This document shows, piece after piece, positions 16,101 to 24,705 of a stretch of 64,000 nucleotides of DNA. Numbering within the stretch: the first letter of the stretch is position 1; each line of letters begins with the position of its first letter. Origin of the DNA: Kribbella kalugense (GTDB lineage Bacteria; Actinomycetota; Actinomycetes; Propionibacteriales; Kribbellaceae); assembly GCF_004365875.1 (NCBI RefSeq), contig NZ_SODF01000001.1:1-64000 (forward strand). The letters run 5' to 3'. The translations under genes and the position numbers were made by a program. The notes under the pieces were generated by a model that saw only the letters and a program-made list of their open reading frames with translations, had not been told where the DNA came from and made no database searches.

Positions 16101-17402
16101 CTAGAGGAGGTCGCGGGGATCTGGGGCTGGTGGACGGGTGAGGGTCCAGTCGTTGAAATGCTGGTCGAAGCGGTACCAGAGGTTGTCGGAGCCTAGCCGG
16201 AGTTGGAGTTTGCCGGTGGTGACTCGGTTGGCTTCGGTGGTGGCGGTGGGCAGGGCTTCGAGGGCTTCGGCGACGGCTTCTGGGGGGACGTCGTGTGGTT
16301 CGTCGACGGTTACCGCCAGGCCGCCGGGGCCGGCTTCGCGCCAGGCGACGGCCCAGCTGGTGAGTTGGCGAGCGGGTACGCCGGCTCGATGGGCCAGGTC
16401 GGCGAGGTCCGACGTACCGAGGACGAGGGCTGCTCGGCGGGCGAGGTCCTGTTCGAAGGTGAGGCTCAGTCCACCGTCTCCGTCGCCGGATGCCAGCTCC
16501 CAGGCGCGACGAGCTGCGTCGGTGGCCAGTGCGACCAGATCCCGTACGTCGACACCCGACGAACGCGGTGGGTCCAGCACCTGCACCGCGGCTGGTACTC
16601 CGGGCGCTCCAAGCGGTCTCGGTGGCGCAGGGATGGCAACCGGACCGCCGCCGCCAGGCCGACCGCCGCCCTCGGACGGGCCGCTCTCCGTTGGCTGTTC
16701 GGGGGTGGCCGTCATGTGGCGGGCGAAGGCTGCGATTGCGGGGATGCCGGCTGGCGGGGGAGTGCGTGGTGTGACGATTGCGCCGCCGGTCGTGCCGCGG
16801 CGGGTGCGGAGGGCGGCGAGGAGCTCGTCTTTCTGGCGGCCGCGGAGTAGGAGGAGGGCGAATGGGTCGTCGTCCAGCGCGTCCGCGATCAGGTAGCACA
16901 CGGCCGCAGAATGCTTGCAGGGAACGGCAAAGTCGGGACACGTGCAATGCGTCAGGACCTCACCAGCTCCAGGCAGAAGGTCCAGCCCCGCATCGTGTAC
17001 GTCGTCGATGACTTCGGGCGGCAACTCGCCGTCGAGCAATGCGGCGACCCGGCCGATCTGCGCCGACACCACATCCATCACCGAGTCCCACTCCGCGCGA
17101 GAGAACGCGCGGATCCGCACTGTCACCTGGTACGGCGTGACGCGGCTGCCCTGGACGATGGCCTCGACCTCGCCCGGGCTGACCGTCAACTCGAGAACGC
17201 TGCCACGCCTTGCGTACGAACGTCCACGCGAGAGCCGCCCTGGATCAAGCCGGGCTCGCTGCTCCAGCGCCTCCAACCAAGCTCGTCCCCACCACGTCGC
17301 CCCGAACGTACGCCGGCTCCCCGGTCCCCTCGCAGCGGGCAACCCGGCGTCCTCGTCCGTCCGCCGCCACGCCTGCCAAGGCCTGCGATCCTCGTCAGCC
17401 AT
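16101..17402 (-). CDS. SWIM zinc-finger protein, partner of the SNF2 helicase
   Basis: The 433-residue protein has a conserved N-terminal region (TFGATWWGRAWLEALEQRARLDPGRLSRGRSYARRG) typical of bacterial SWIM proteins. The zinc finger is CTCPDFAVPCKHSAAVCY (CxCx(n)CxH). The rest is Pro/Gly-rich and then a C-terminal helical part. SWIM proteins of this type are encoded beside SNF2 helicases, as here, and probably act with them on DNA. I prefer the ATG at 17402 to a GTG three codons upstream; neither has a strong ribosome site. It starts 56 bases after the helicase stop and is presumably co-transcribed with it. Confidence 0.88.
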   Translation of the reverse strand: MADEDRRPWQAWRRTDEDAGLPAARGPGSRRTFGATWWGRAWLEALEQRARLDPGRLSRGRSYARRGSVLELTVSPGEVEAIVQGSRVTPYQVTVRIRAFSRAEWDSVMDVVSAQIGRVAALLDGELPPEVIDDVHDAGLDLLPGAGEVLTHCTCPDFAVPCKHSAAVCYLIADALDDDPFALLLLRGRQKDELLAALRTRRGTTGGAIVTPRTPPPAGIPAIAAFARHMTATPEQPTESGPSEGGGRPGGGGPVAIPAPPRPLGAPGVPAAVQVLDPPRSSGVDVRDLVALATDAARRAWELASGDGDGGLSLTFEQDLARRAALVLGTSDLADLAHRAGVPARQLTSWAVAWREAGPGGLAVTVDEPHDVPPEAVAEALEALPTATTEANRVTTGKLQLRLGSDNLWYRFDQHFNDWTLTRPPAPDPRDLL

Positions 17403-17458
17403 CGTCACCACCCGCCGACGTCCCAGCGGGCAGTCCGGGCCATATGCCTCGACCGTTC

Positions 17459-20269
17459 TCAGTCATCGGCGCCGACCGATTTGCCAACGGTAGAAGGGTT
17501 GTAGGCGCTCGCCGACCCCGACTTGACCGGTCCGGTCGACAGCTCGACGAGCTCGCTCAACTCAACGTCAGACAGCTCGCTCAGCCACGCCTCGCCTGAG
17601 CCGATGACGGCGTCGGCGAGCTCGCGCTTGGAGTTGATGACGGTCGCGATGCGGTCTTCCAGCGTGTTCTCGGTGACGAGTCGATGGACCTGCACCGGCC
17701 GGTCCTGGCCGATCCGGTACGCGCGGTCAGTCGCCTGATCCTCAACGGCAGGGTTCCACCAGCGGTCGTAATGCACGACATGCGTGGCCCGCGTCAGCGT
17801 CAACCCGACCCCACCGGCCTTCAGCGACAGCAAGAACACCTGCGCCTCGCCAGACTGGAACTCCGAGACCAACTGCTCGCGTTTCCGCACCCCGATACCG
17901 CCGTGCAAGAACAACGTCTTGACCTGCCGCGCCGCCAGATGCGCCTCGATCAGCCGGCACATCTCGACGTACTGACTGAAGATCAGCACCGACTCGCCCT
18001 CGGCCAGGATCACGTCGAGCAGCTCGTCCAGCGCCGCGAGCTTGCCCGACCGTCGCTCCAGCGGACCGGGCTCGTGCAGGAACTGCGCCGGGTGGTTGCA
18101 CACCTGCTTCAACTGCGTCAGCAGACTCAACACCAGCCCGCGCCGCGCAATACCCTCCGCCGACTCGATCTTGGCGAGCGTCTCCTTCGCGACCGCCTGA
18201 TACAGCGTGGCTTGCTCAACGGTCAGCGGTACGACGACATCTCGCTCGGACTTCTGCGGTAGCTCCGGAGCAATGCCCGGGTCGCTCTTCCGCCGCCGCA
18301 GCAGGAACGGCCGCGTCACCCGAGCCAGCCGCGCGGTCGCCTCCTCGTCATGGAACCGCTCCACCGGTACGGCGATGTCGTGGCGGAACCGGTCGAGGGT
18401 GCCGAGCAACCCGGGCGCCGACCAGTCGAGGATCGACCACAGCTCGGACAGCCGGTTCTCCACCGGCGTCCCGGTCAGCGCGATCCTGGTTGCTGACGGC
18501 AACGTTCTCAACGCGCGAGCCGTGCGGGACAACGGGTTCTTCGCGTGCTGCGCCTCGTCCGCGACGGCCAGCCCCCAGGCCACCTCACCGAGGACACGGT
18601 GGTCCTGACGCACCACGCCGTACGTCGTGAGCACCACCTCGTCGGGCGCCAGGTCGCTGAGGGTCCGGCCGGCACCGTGGTAGCGCCGGGTCGGTACGTC
18701 GGGCGCGAAGCGTTCGAACTCGCGCTCCCAGGTGCCGAGCAGGGTCGACGGGCAGACGACCACCGTCGGACCGCGTCCTGCGAGCTGGAGGTGCAGGGCG
18801 ATTACCTGGATCGTCTTGCCCAGGCCCATGTCGTCGGCGAGGCATCCGCCGAGGCCGAGGTTGGCGAGCTGCGCCATCCACGCGACACCGCGGCGCTGGT
18901 AGTCGCGGAGGGTCGCGCGGAGACCGGCTGGCTGGGCGAACGGAGCCGGCTCCTCGGCCGCACGCAGCCGGGCGAGCATTGCGGCCAGCGATCCGTCGGC
19001 ATCGAAGGGTACGAGCTCGCCGTCGACGTCGATGGTCCCGGTCAGCGCCGCGCCGAGCGCCTCGGCTCCGGTGAGCTTGCGCGCGGAACCGTTGCGGAGC
19101 TTGCGAACGACGTCCTGGTCCACCCGGATCCACCGGCCGCGCATCCGGATCATCGGCCGTTTGGCTTCTGCGAGCGCGGCGACCTCGGACTCGGTCAGCT
19201 CCTGGCCGTCGAGAGTGGGTCGCCAGCGGAACGCGACCAGGTCGTTGAGACTGAAGTCAGGCCCGGTGACGGCGCCCGGAGTCGGCGTCGCGACGGACCC
19301 ACGGACTGCCAGCTCACCCGCGAACAGGTCGCTAGGCCAGAGGACCTCGATCCCGGCGCCCTCCAACGCAGTGCTTCCTTCAGCGAGCTCTTCCAGTGCG
19401 TCGTCATCGACAGCGACTTCTTCCGGTGCAGCATCGCGCAAGGCAGCACCGAGCGGCGGCCAGACTCTCGCCCCACGACGAAGGGCGAGGAGCAGATCGG
19501 TCTCGGCACGCTCACCGAGAGCCGTGAGTACGGCGGCGGGTGCGTTCCACATGTCCGCGACATCGACCAGCAGACTCGGATCCAGCCCGCTCCGCAGCTG
19601 CATGACCGCTCGAAACGACTCCTCTTCTGGAGCAGGCGGTTCGATCCGAAGGACGAGGCGGGCGCCGGCCTCCTCCGCGAGCGCGGTCTCGTCGAGCCAG
19701 CTTGACGATCCGGTCAGAGCAGTCGGGTCCGCGGCGGCGAACGGCGCAGCGCCCGGTCGAGTGGCGACAGCTGCAGCGGGCGTGCGGATCAAGGCGTCCG
19801 CGAGCGCGTCCCAGAACGCGCGGACGAGCTGCTCAGGATCGACCAGCCGAACGGGTCGGGTGCCCTCGATCGGAAGCGCATGACCGTACGCCGGCATGGC
19901 GGCACCGAGGTTCCGCAGCCAGGCGTGGTCCAGCGGATCGATCGGAGCCACCCGCCACGCACCGAACCCATCAGGACTGCGATCCGGCACCAGACGTCCG
20001 CGCCCGATCAACACCAACCCGGCAAGCCCAGCAGCCCGCCATGCCGCCCAACTGTCCGACGTCTCGGTCTCCGACCCGGTCAGCCGCGTGAGGACCTCGT
20101 CCATCCGCAGTAGACGGGCAGGAATCGTCGTACGGCGGACCGTCGAGCCGCGCGGCAGGACCAGGTCGACCGTGCCGTCAGCGGCTTCGCCGGCGCTCGC
20201 CAAGTCGCCGTACAACGCCAAGCGACCCGCGCGCGGCGGGTCGGCCGGGACGAAGACAGCGTCGAGCAT
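17459..20269 (-). CDS. SNF2/Rad54-family DNA-dependent ATPase
   Basis: The 936-residue protein has an N-terminal SNF2_N-like and DUF3670-type region (about 1-450) and then the helicase core. Core motifs include LRDYQRRGVAWM, DDMGLGKTIQ (motif I), ADEAQHAKN (motif II, DEAQ), ALTGTPVENRLSELW (III), FLHGGIGVRKREQLV, LSLKAGGVGLTLTRATHVVHYDRWWNP (V) and DRAYRIGQDRPVQVHRL (VI). These ATPases move along duplex DNA and remodel protein-DNA complexes. The paired SWIM gene downstream is the normal context. I start it at the ATG at 20269 rather than the ORF beginning, because the conserved protein begins MLDAVFVPADPPRAG. The divergent gene lies 102 bases away. Confidence 0.93.
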   Translation of the reverse strand: MLDAVFVPADPPRAGRLALYGDLASAGEAADGTVDLVLPRGSTVRRTTIPARLLRMDEVLTRLTGSETETSDSWAAWRAAGLAGLVLIGRGRLVPDRSPDGFGAWRVAPIDPLDHAWLRNLGAAMPAYGHALPIEGTRPVRLVDPEQLVRAFWDALADALIRTPAAAVATRPGAAPFAAADPTALTGSSSWLDETALAEEAGARLVLRIEPPAPEEESFRAVMQLRSGLDPSLLVDVADMWNAPAAVLTALGERAETDLLLALRRGARVWPPLGAALRDAAPEEVAVDDDALEELAEGSTALEGAGIEVLWPSDLFAGELAVRGSVATPTPGAVTGPDFSLNDLVAFRWRPTLDGQELTESEVAALAEAKRPMIRMRGRWIRVDQDVVRKLRNGSARKLTGAEALGAALTGTIDVDGELVPFDADGSLAAMLARLRAAEEPAPFAQPAGLRATLRDYQRRGVAWMAQLANLGLGGCLADDMGLGKTIQVIALHLQLAGRGPTVVVCPSTLLGTWEREFERFAPDVPTRRYHGAGRTLSDLAPDEVVLTTYGVVRQDHRVLGEVAWGLAVADEAQHAKNPLSRTARALRTLPSATRIALTGTPVENRLSELWSILDWSAPGLLGTLDRFRHDIAVPVERFHDEEATARLARVTRPFLLRRRKSDPGIAPELPQKSERDVVVPLTVEQATLYQAVAKETLAKIESAEGIARRGLVLSLLTQLKQVCNHPAQFLHEPGPLERRSGKLAALDELLDVILAEGESVLIFSQYVEMCRLIEAHLAARQVKTLFLHGGIGVRKREQLVSEFQSGEAQVFLLSLKAGGVGLTLTRATHVVHYDRWWNPAVEDQATDRAYRIGQDRPVQVHRLVTENTLEDRIATVINSKRELADAVIGSGEAWLSELSDVELSELVELSTGPVKSGSASAYNPSTVGKSVGADD

Positions 20270-20371
20270 GCCCAGAGGGTACGCCGGGCCACCGACAACT
20301 CTTGAGCTTGACCTGAACCAACGTTGAGGTTGCAGTCTGGGAAGCCCGAAGACCAACGGAGAGAGTCAGCG

Positions 20372-21346
20372 ATGCGTGCAGCAGTAGTGACAGAGTTCGG
20401 CGGCCCGGACGTGATCGAGACCCGCGACCTGCCGGATCCCGAGCCCGCCGCCGGCCAGATTCTCGTCGAGGTCGGGATCGCGGACGTCATCTTCGTCGAG
20501 ACCGCGATCCGTCGCGGTCAGCACAGCAACTTCTTCGACATCGAGCCGCCGTACGTCCCTGGTGGCACTCTCGGCGGACGGGTCCGCGCGGTCGGTTCCG
20601 ACGTACCAGCGGAGTGGATCGGCAAGACGGTCGTCGGTCGTACTCTCGGCTTCGGCGCTCATGCCGAGTTCGCGTTGACCCCGACCGACCTGGTCGAGGT
20701 GCCGCCCGAGCTCGACCTGCAGACCGCGGTCGCGGTGTACGGCGATGGCTTCACGGCCCTCATGCTCGAAGAACTCGCGCCGTCGACGGCCGGCCAGAAC
20801 GTACTGATCACCGCATCGGCCGGCGGCATGGGTCTGCTCCTGATCCAGCTGGCCCACCAGGCCGGAGCGCGCGTGATCGCGGCCGCTCGCGGCGAGGAGA
20901 AGCTCGAGCTCAGCCGCGCCCAGGGCGCCGACGTACTGATCGACTACAGCAAACCGTCCTGGGAGAAATTGGTGCTCGAGGCAACCAACAACCAAGGCGC
21001 GGACATCGTCTTCGAAGGCGCCGGTGGCGAGCTCGGCGCGGCCGCGTTCAGTGTGGTCAAGGACGGCGGCTGGTTCTCCGCCCACGGCGCACCGAGCGGC
21101 GGCTTCGCGACCATCGACCCAGCCGAGGTCGAGCGTCGCGGCGTCACTCTGAAAGGCATCATGGATCTCCGCGCCGATTCGACCACCACATCGGTCACCG
21201 GCGCCGAGGTGATCGCCCGCGCGGCCGCCGGCGACCTCAGGCCGGTGATCGACCAGACCTACGATCTCGACCACGTGGCTGACGCGCACCGAGCGCTGGA
21301 GAACCGCACGCTGCGCGGCAAGGCGCTGATCAGCGTCAGTCGCTGA
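20372..21346 (+). CDS. MDR-type NADPH:quinone oxidoreductase
   Basis: The 324-residue medium-chain dehydrogenase begins MRAAVVTEFGGPDVIETRDL. The catalytic-zinc cysteines of alcohol dehydrogenases are absent. The NADPH site is in VLITASAGGMGLLLIQLAHQAGARVIAAAR, and the fold continues to ALENRTLRGKALISV. The family reduces quinones or enones with NADPH. It has a modest ribosome site (GGAGAG) and its own promoter divergent from the SNF2 gene. Its stop overlaps the stop region of the convergent diguanylate cyclase gene by 11 bases. Confidence 0.9.
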   Translation: MRAAVVTEFGGPDVIETRDLPDPEPAAGQILVEVGIADVIFVETAIRRGQHSNFFDIEPPYVPGGTLGGRVRAVGSDVPAEWIGKTVVGRTLGFGAHAEFALTPTDLVEVPPELDLQTAVAVYGDGFTALMLEELAPSTAGQNVLITASAGGMGLLLIQLAHQAGARVIAAARGEEKLELSRAQGADVLIDYSKPSWEKLVLEATNNQGADIVFEGAGGELGAAAFSVVKDGGWFSAHGAPSGGFATIDPAEVERRGVTLKGIMDLRADSTTTSVTGAEVIARAAAGDLRPVIDQTYDLDHVADAHRALENRTLRGKALISVSR

Positions 21347-22688
21347 CGTTCTGGTCCGAGTCTTCGGACTGATCCATATGGTCTGTGACGGCCGGCGGAT
21401 TCGGGAGCGCGGCGACGATCTGGTTGCGCCCGGACCGCTTGGCCGTCAGCAGTGCGTCATCGGCGGCCAGGACGAGCTGGTCCATGGTGTCCGCGACATG
21501 CGGGTAGATCGCCGCACCGAAGGACGCCGGTACGCCGGTGATGGCAGCAGCGCCGCCGTTCGTCGTACCGACCGAGACCGTGAGGCTCACCAGCCGCTCT
21601 CTGATCCGCTCCGCGATCTCCAGCACCTCGAGCTCGGATGCGCCCGGCAGCAGGACCGCCAGCTCGTCCCCGCCGACCCGGGCGACCAGATCGCCCTGCC
21701 GGACCTCGTCGCGGATGGCCTCACCGACAGCACGCAGCGCCTCGTCACCGGCCGGGTGACCGTAGGTGTCGTTGATCTCCTTGAACCTGTCGAGGTCCAG
21801 CATCAGCAGACCGACAGTGCTGCGCAGCGTGTCCGCCCGGGCCAGCTCGGCGGGCACTGCGCTAGCCCAGTACGACGAAGTCGCCAGGCCGGTCTTCGCG
21901 TCCGTCCCAGCGGCCCGCTGGTACTGCGGAAGCAGCAGATCCCGGTGCAGCGCCATCACCGTCACCATGAGCACAGGGACGACCCACGGGTACGACGACT
22001 GGACCGCAGCGATCGCCACGCCGAGTCCCAGACCGGCGCAGACCACCAACTGGTCGGACAGCTCGCCGAGCGCTTCACGCGCGGTGGCCTCGGGAGACGA
22101 GAGCAGGATCGCGCCGATCACCAGCGCGTAGTTCACCAGCCACCAGGTCGCGGCCGCCGCTATCACCACCAGCAACGACCAGAGGCCGGTCGGTACGCGC
22201 GGCTCGGTCAGCAGACCGCCTGCTCGCAGCACGGCGGCGGCTGCACCGCTGGCCAGGATGTACGTCGCTGTGGAGAAGACCTTGCGGTGGGCGACGGTCC
22301 GGCCGTACACGCGGAACCAGGAGTACAGGTACGCCAGGACGACCAGCGGGATGACCAGCGACAGCGGGAGCAGCAGCAGCGCGGCGAAGATCCAGAGGCA
22401 CTTCAGGTTCGTATGCGGTGAGGTGTTGGCCGCTGTCTCGCGACGCCGCTCGATACCGCGGGCGCACTCCAGGTGCAGGGTCGAGGCGACAGCCAGGACG
22501 ATGAACGCCACCCATTCCGAGTGGCGCACGCCGGAATTCGGCCCGGTCAGCGTGCTTCGAACCGCGAGTGTGGTAATCGTGACCGCGATCACATCAATCG
22601 CGAGCACATAACCCAATGCGGATCTGGGCAGCGACCAGAGCTTCCATTGCTGGGGTGGCACCCAACTGCTCCGACCGATCAGAATCAT
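21336..22688 (-). CDS. Membrane-bound GGDEF diguanylate cyclase
   Basis: The 450-residue protein has six to seven membrane segments in the first 250 residues and a cytosolic GGDEF domain after about residue 265. The active site reads RVGGDELAVLLPG, so the last residue is Leu rather than Phe, a tolerated variant. An inhibitory RxxD site (RQGD) lies five residues before it. DLDRFKEINDTYGHPAGDEAL is intact. It should make cyclic di-GMP and be product-inhibited. No EAL domain is present. I chose the ATG at 22688 with GAGG about seven bases upstream. The gene diverges from the NDW-repeat peptide gene, with 122 bases between starts. Confidence 0.92.
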   Translation of the reverse strand: MILIGRSSWVPPQQWKLWSLPRSALGYVLAIDVIAVTITTLAVRSTLTGPNSGVRHSEWVAFIVLAVASTLHLECARGIERRRETAANTSPHTNLKCLWIFAALLLLPLSLVIPLVVLAYLYSWFRVYGRTVAHRKVFSTATYILASGAAAAVLRAGGLLTEPRVPTGLWSLLVVIAAAATWWLVNYALVIGAILLSSPEATAREALGELSDQLVVCAGLGLGVAIAAVQSSYPWVVPVLMVTVMALHRDLLLPQYQRAAGTDAKTGLATSSYWASAVPAELARADTLRSTVGLLMLDLDRFKEINDTYGHPAGDEALRAVGEAIRDEVRQGDLVARVGGDELAVLLPGASELEVLEIAERIRERLVSLTVSVGTTNGGAAAITGVPASFGAAIYPHVADTMDQLVLAADDALLTAKRSGRNQIVAALPNPPAVTDHMDQSEDSDQNVSD

Positions 22689-22810
22689 TATGAGCCTCAC
22701 ACACGGTCGACCTGAGCGGTTATGCGCTTCATCGTAACGAACCGTTCACGTCAGGTCACCCCCGTGGCCGGGGCATTCCACCAGTTGGTCACTCCAGAAG
22801 GGTCGAAATC

Positions 22811-22999
22811 ATGCAGAAGTCAGCGCGCGTCAACGGCACCGGCAACGACTGGTTCACCGGCGGCAACGACTGGTTCCACGGGGGAAACGACTGGTTTGCC
22901 GGCGGGAACGACTGGTTCACCGGTGGCGGTAACGACTGGCTCCGCGGCGGCAACGACTGGTTCGTGCCGCGGCTCGCCGACGGCGGTAACGATTGGTGA
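22811..22999 (+). CDS. Small NDW-repeat peptide (seven copies)
   Basis: A 62-residue peptide begins MQKSARVNG and then consists almost wholly of seven (G)GNDW(F/L) repeats, with NDW at 12-14, 19-21, 26-28, 33-35, 41-43, 48-50 and 60-62. Spacing is seven residues for the first four, and Trp62 is the last residue. The repeats use different codons for Gly, Asn and Asp (GGC/GGA/GGG/GGT, AAC, GAC/GAT), which points to selection on the peptide. It has an AGAAGGG ribosome site. I know no matching family. Possible roles are a modified-peptide (RiPP) precursor, an aromatic surface peptide or a self-assembling peptide. No modifying enzyme gene is adjacent; its neighbours are a diguanylate cyclase and an MFS exporter. 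Confidence 0.75.
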   Translation: MQKSARVNGTGNDWFTGGNDWFHGGNDWFAGGNDWFTGGGNDWLRGGNDWFVPRLADGGNDW

Positions 23000-23073
23000 C
23001 GAAAGCCGGATCTTTACTTCTGTCTTACATTCCGGAGAAGGCGCTCGCGGATTAAACCCGGGGCCGGGGAAAT

Positions 23074-24315
23074 TTATCCTACTGTAATTCCGGAATCGTC
23101 GCCGATTCGGCGGGCGCGGGTCCACGCCGCGCCCGCAGCGGCCGCCAGCAATGCACCTGTGACGCCCATCACGGCGAGTGCGTTCGCCGCGCCGAATGGT
23201 TCTGCCAGCACCCCGACGAGCAGAATTCCGAGGCCCTGGCTGCCCTTCAGCGCGGTGCCCGCCACGCCGAACGCCTTGCCGCGCTGGTGGTCCGGCACAG
23301 CCTGGACGAACGCCGCGCTCGTCGGCAGGTGGTACGCCGACGCCGCGCCGGACAGCGCCCAGAGACCGAACGTCACGGCCGGCCCCGGTTGAAGGGCGCA
23401 GAACGCCAGCGGGACGCACGCCGCAACCGCCAGCGGTCCGAGCAGCTTCATCCGCCGCTCCGGCGGCCAGAGCGTGATCAGCCACATCCCGACCACACAG
23501 CCGGCCGGACTGGCGGCCAGCAGGACACCTGCTGCTGTGGTGCCGTGGCCGATCTGGTGCGCGTACGGGACGGCCAGACCCTCCACAGTCACGTAGAAGC
23601 CCGCGATCGTCGCCAACAGGACCAGCGTGCGGAGTTTCGGCGTACGGGCAACCAGCGAGACGCCGGACAGCAGATCCTTCAAATAGCTCTCCGGTGACTC
23701 ATCTGTGCCACTTGACGGGACCGGGCGTCGTCGTACTCCGAAGCTGACCAGGACCGCGGACAGCAGGAAGGTCGCCGCGTCGAGCAGCAGGCCACCTGAC
23801 GTCCCGACCGCGACCACAACGGCGCCGCCGAACCCGAAGCCGAGCACCTGGCTGAACTGCACGACCATGTCGTTCGCAGCCTTGCCGAGCACGTAGTGAT
23901 CTCCCGGCAGCACGGCGGGCAGCGTGGCACCGCGCGCCGCGTTGAACGGCGACCCGAACGCCTGCAACGCGACCAGCAACAGGATCACCGCGAGCAGCGG
24001 AAGCGCCTGAATCGCCATAGCTGCAACGAGAATCGCTCGTGCGAGATCTGTGACGATCATCACCGTACGTCGCGGGTAGCGGTCGGCGAACCCGGCCAGC
24101 AACGGCCCGAACAGCAGGTCCGGTATGTAGGTCAGGGCATAGGTGACCGCGGTCAGCCCGGCCGACGCTGTTCGGTCGAAGACCAGTACAGACAGGGCAA
24201 CGCGGGCGAGCTGGTCGCCCGCGACGGACAGGACGCCGGCCAGGAACAACGCGCGGAACTCCGCGTGTCCGAAGACATCGCGCCAGCGCGCCCGCTCGAC
24301 GTCAGCAACCGACAT
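23074..24315 (-). CDS. MFS exporter (MFS_3/EntS-like)
   Basis: The 413-residue membrane protein has about 12 transmembrane helices. It starts MSVADVERARWRDVFGHAEF, typical of the actinobacterial MFS_3 group. It has the loop motif GFADRYPRRTVMIVTDLARA (GxxxDRxxRR) after helix 2. Family members export siderophores, antibiotics or peptides; the substrate here is unknown. It converges on the NDW-repeat peptide gene with 74 bases between stops, so the pairing could be functional or accidental. I place the start at the ATG 24315; a GTG six codons upstream is an alternative and neither has a clear ribosome site. Confidence 0.88.
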   Translation of the reverse strand: MSVADVERARWRDVFGHAEFRALFLAGVLSVAGDQLARVALSVLVFDRTASAGLTAVTYALTYIPDLLFGPLLAGFADRYPRRTVMIVTDLARAILVAAMAIQALPLLAVILLLVALQAFGSPFNAARGATLPAVLPGDHYVLGKAANDMVVQFSQVLGFGFGGAVVVAVGTSGGLLLDAATFLLSAVLVSFGVRRRPVPSSGTDESPESYLKDLLSGVSLVARTPKLRTLVLLATIAGFYVTVEGLAVPYAHQIGHGTTAAGVLLAASPAGCVVGMWLITLWPPERRMKLLGPLAVAACVPLAFCALQPGPAVTFGLWALSGAASAYHLPTSAAFVQAVPDHQRGKAFGVAGTALKGSQGLGILLVGVLAEPFGAANALAVMGVTGALLAAAAGAAWTRARRIGDDSGITVG

Positions 24316-24340
24316 ACTTACGACGTTAACCACAATCCGT

Positions 24341-24480
24341 GGTCCGACACCTCCCGAGTGTGATCAAATCCGTGTCCTGCCGTGGTTCAAGGGTTTGCCT
24401 GCGGCGCATCTGTGCCAGTTGGGGGCCAAATCATGGGACCCGGTGGAGCAGTATTTGGGTGAACGTTCTACTCTGTAGAT
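24341..24480 (+). other. Unassigned segment ahead of an orphan terminator
   Basis: The segment between the MFS start and a strong terminator holds no clear gene. One frame stays open from about 24362 to a TAG at 24476-24478 and encodes LPWFKGLPAAHLCQLGAKSW and about 15 more residues, but it has no ATG or good ribosome site. The positioning of a strong terminator just after it suggests that something short is transcribed here, either a small RNA or a small peptide from a non-ATG start. I cannot name it. Confidence 0.35.
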
Positions 24481-24540
24481 CTCCGGTAGCGGGGTCTGGG
24501 CGGGGCGGCCCCGACCCTGCTACCGGAGCTCTTCTTTTGT
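24481..24540 (+). terminator. Strong intrinsic terminator with no evident upstream gene
   Basis: CTCCGGTAGCGGGGTC at 24481-24496 pairs with 24513-24528 with one mismatch, and CTCTTCTTTT follows. The stem is long and the T-rich tail is on the plus strand. The only plus-strand sequence it could end is the short segment just before it, since the MFS gene is transcribed away from it. Confidence 0.8.
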
Positions 24541-24599
24541 GGGCCGATCCTGAGCCCCAGCCCCGAAAACTGTCGGTGGCGCCCGGTAGCGTTCTCAGT

Positions 24600-24673
24600 G
24601 CCAGGGGCGGCTCCTGGACGTGCTTCCTTCTCCTCCACCAGGCCAAGTAGCGCGTCCGCTCTCCGCCCCTGGC
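24600..24673 (+). promoter_or_regulatory. Structured 5' leader of the RING/TerD-like gene
   Basis: GCCAGGGGCGG at 24600-24610 is exactly complementary to CCGCCCCTGGC at 24663-24673. An inner pair, CCTGG (24613-24617) with CCAGG (about 24648-24652), extends the stem. The structure ends 32 bases before the ATG and leaves the GGGGGAG ribosome site free. It may be a regulatory leader or a stabilising fold. Confidence 0.5.
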
Positions 24674-24705
24674 GCCTTCCTAAAACGCCCACCGGGGGAG
24701 ACGCC

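Noticed and set aside
22811..22999. The repeats as a CRISPR array or DNA-level minisatellite
   Set aside because: The units lie in one ribosome-preceded frame, vary at synonymous positions and have no spacer-repeat alternation.
24362..24478. The open frame before the orphan terminator as a definite gene
   Set aside because: It has no ATG, GTG with ribosome site, or recognisable family, so I list it only as an unassigned segment.
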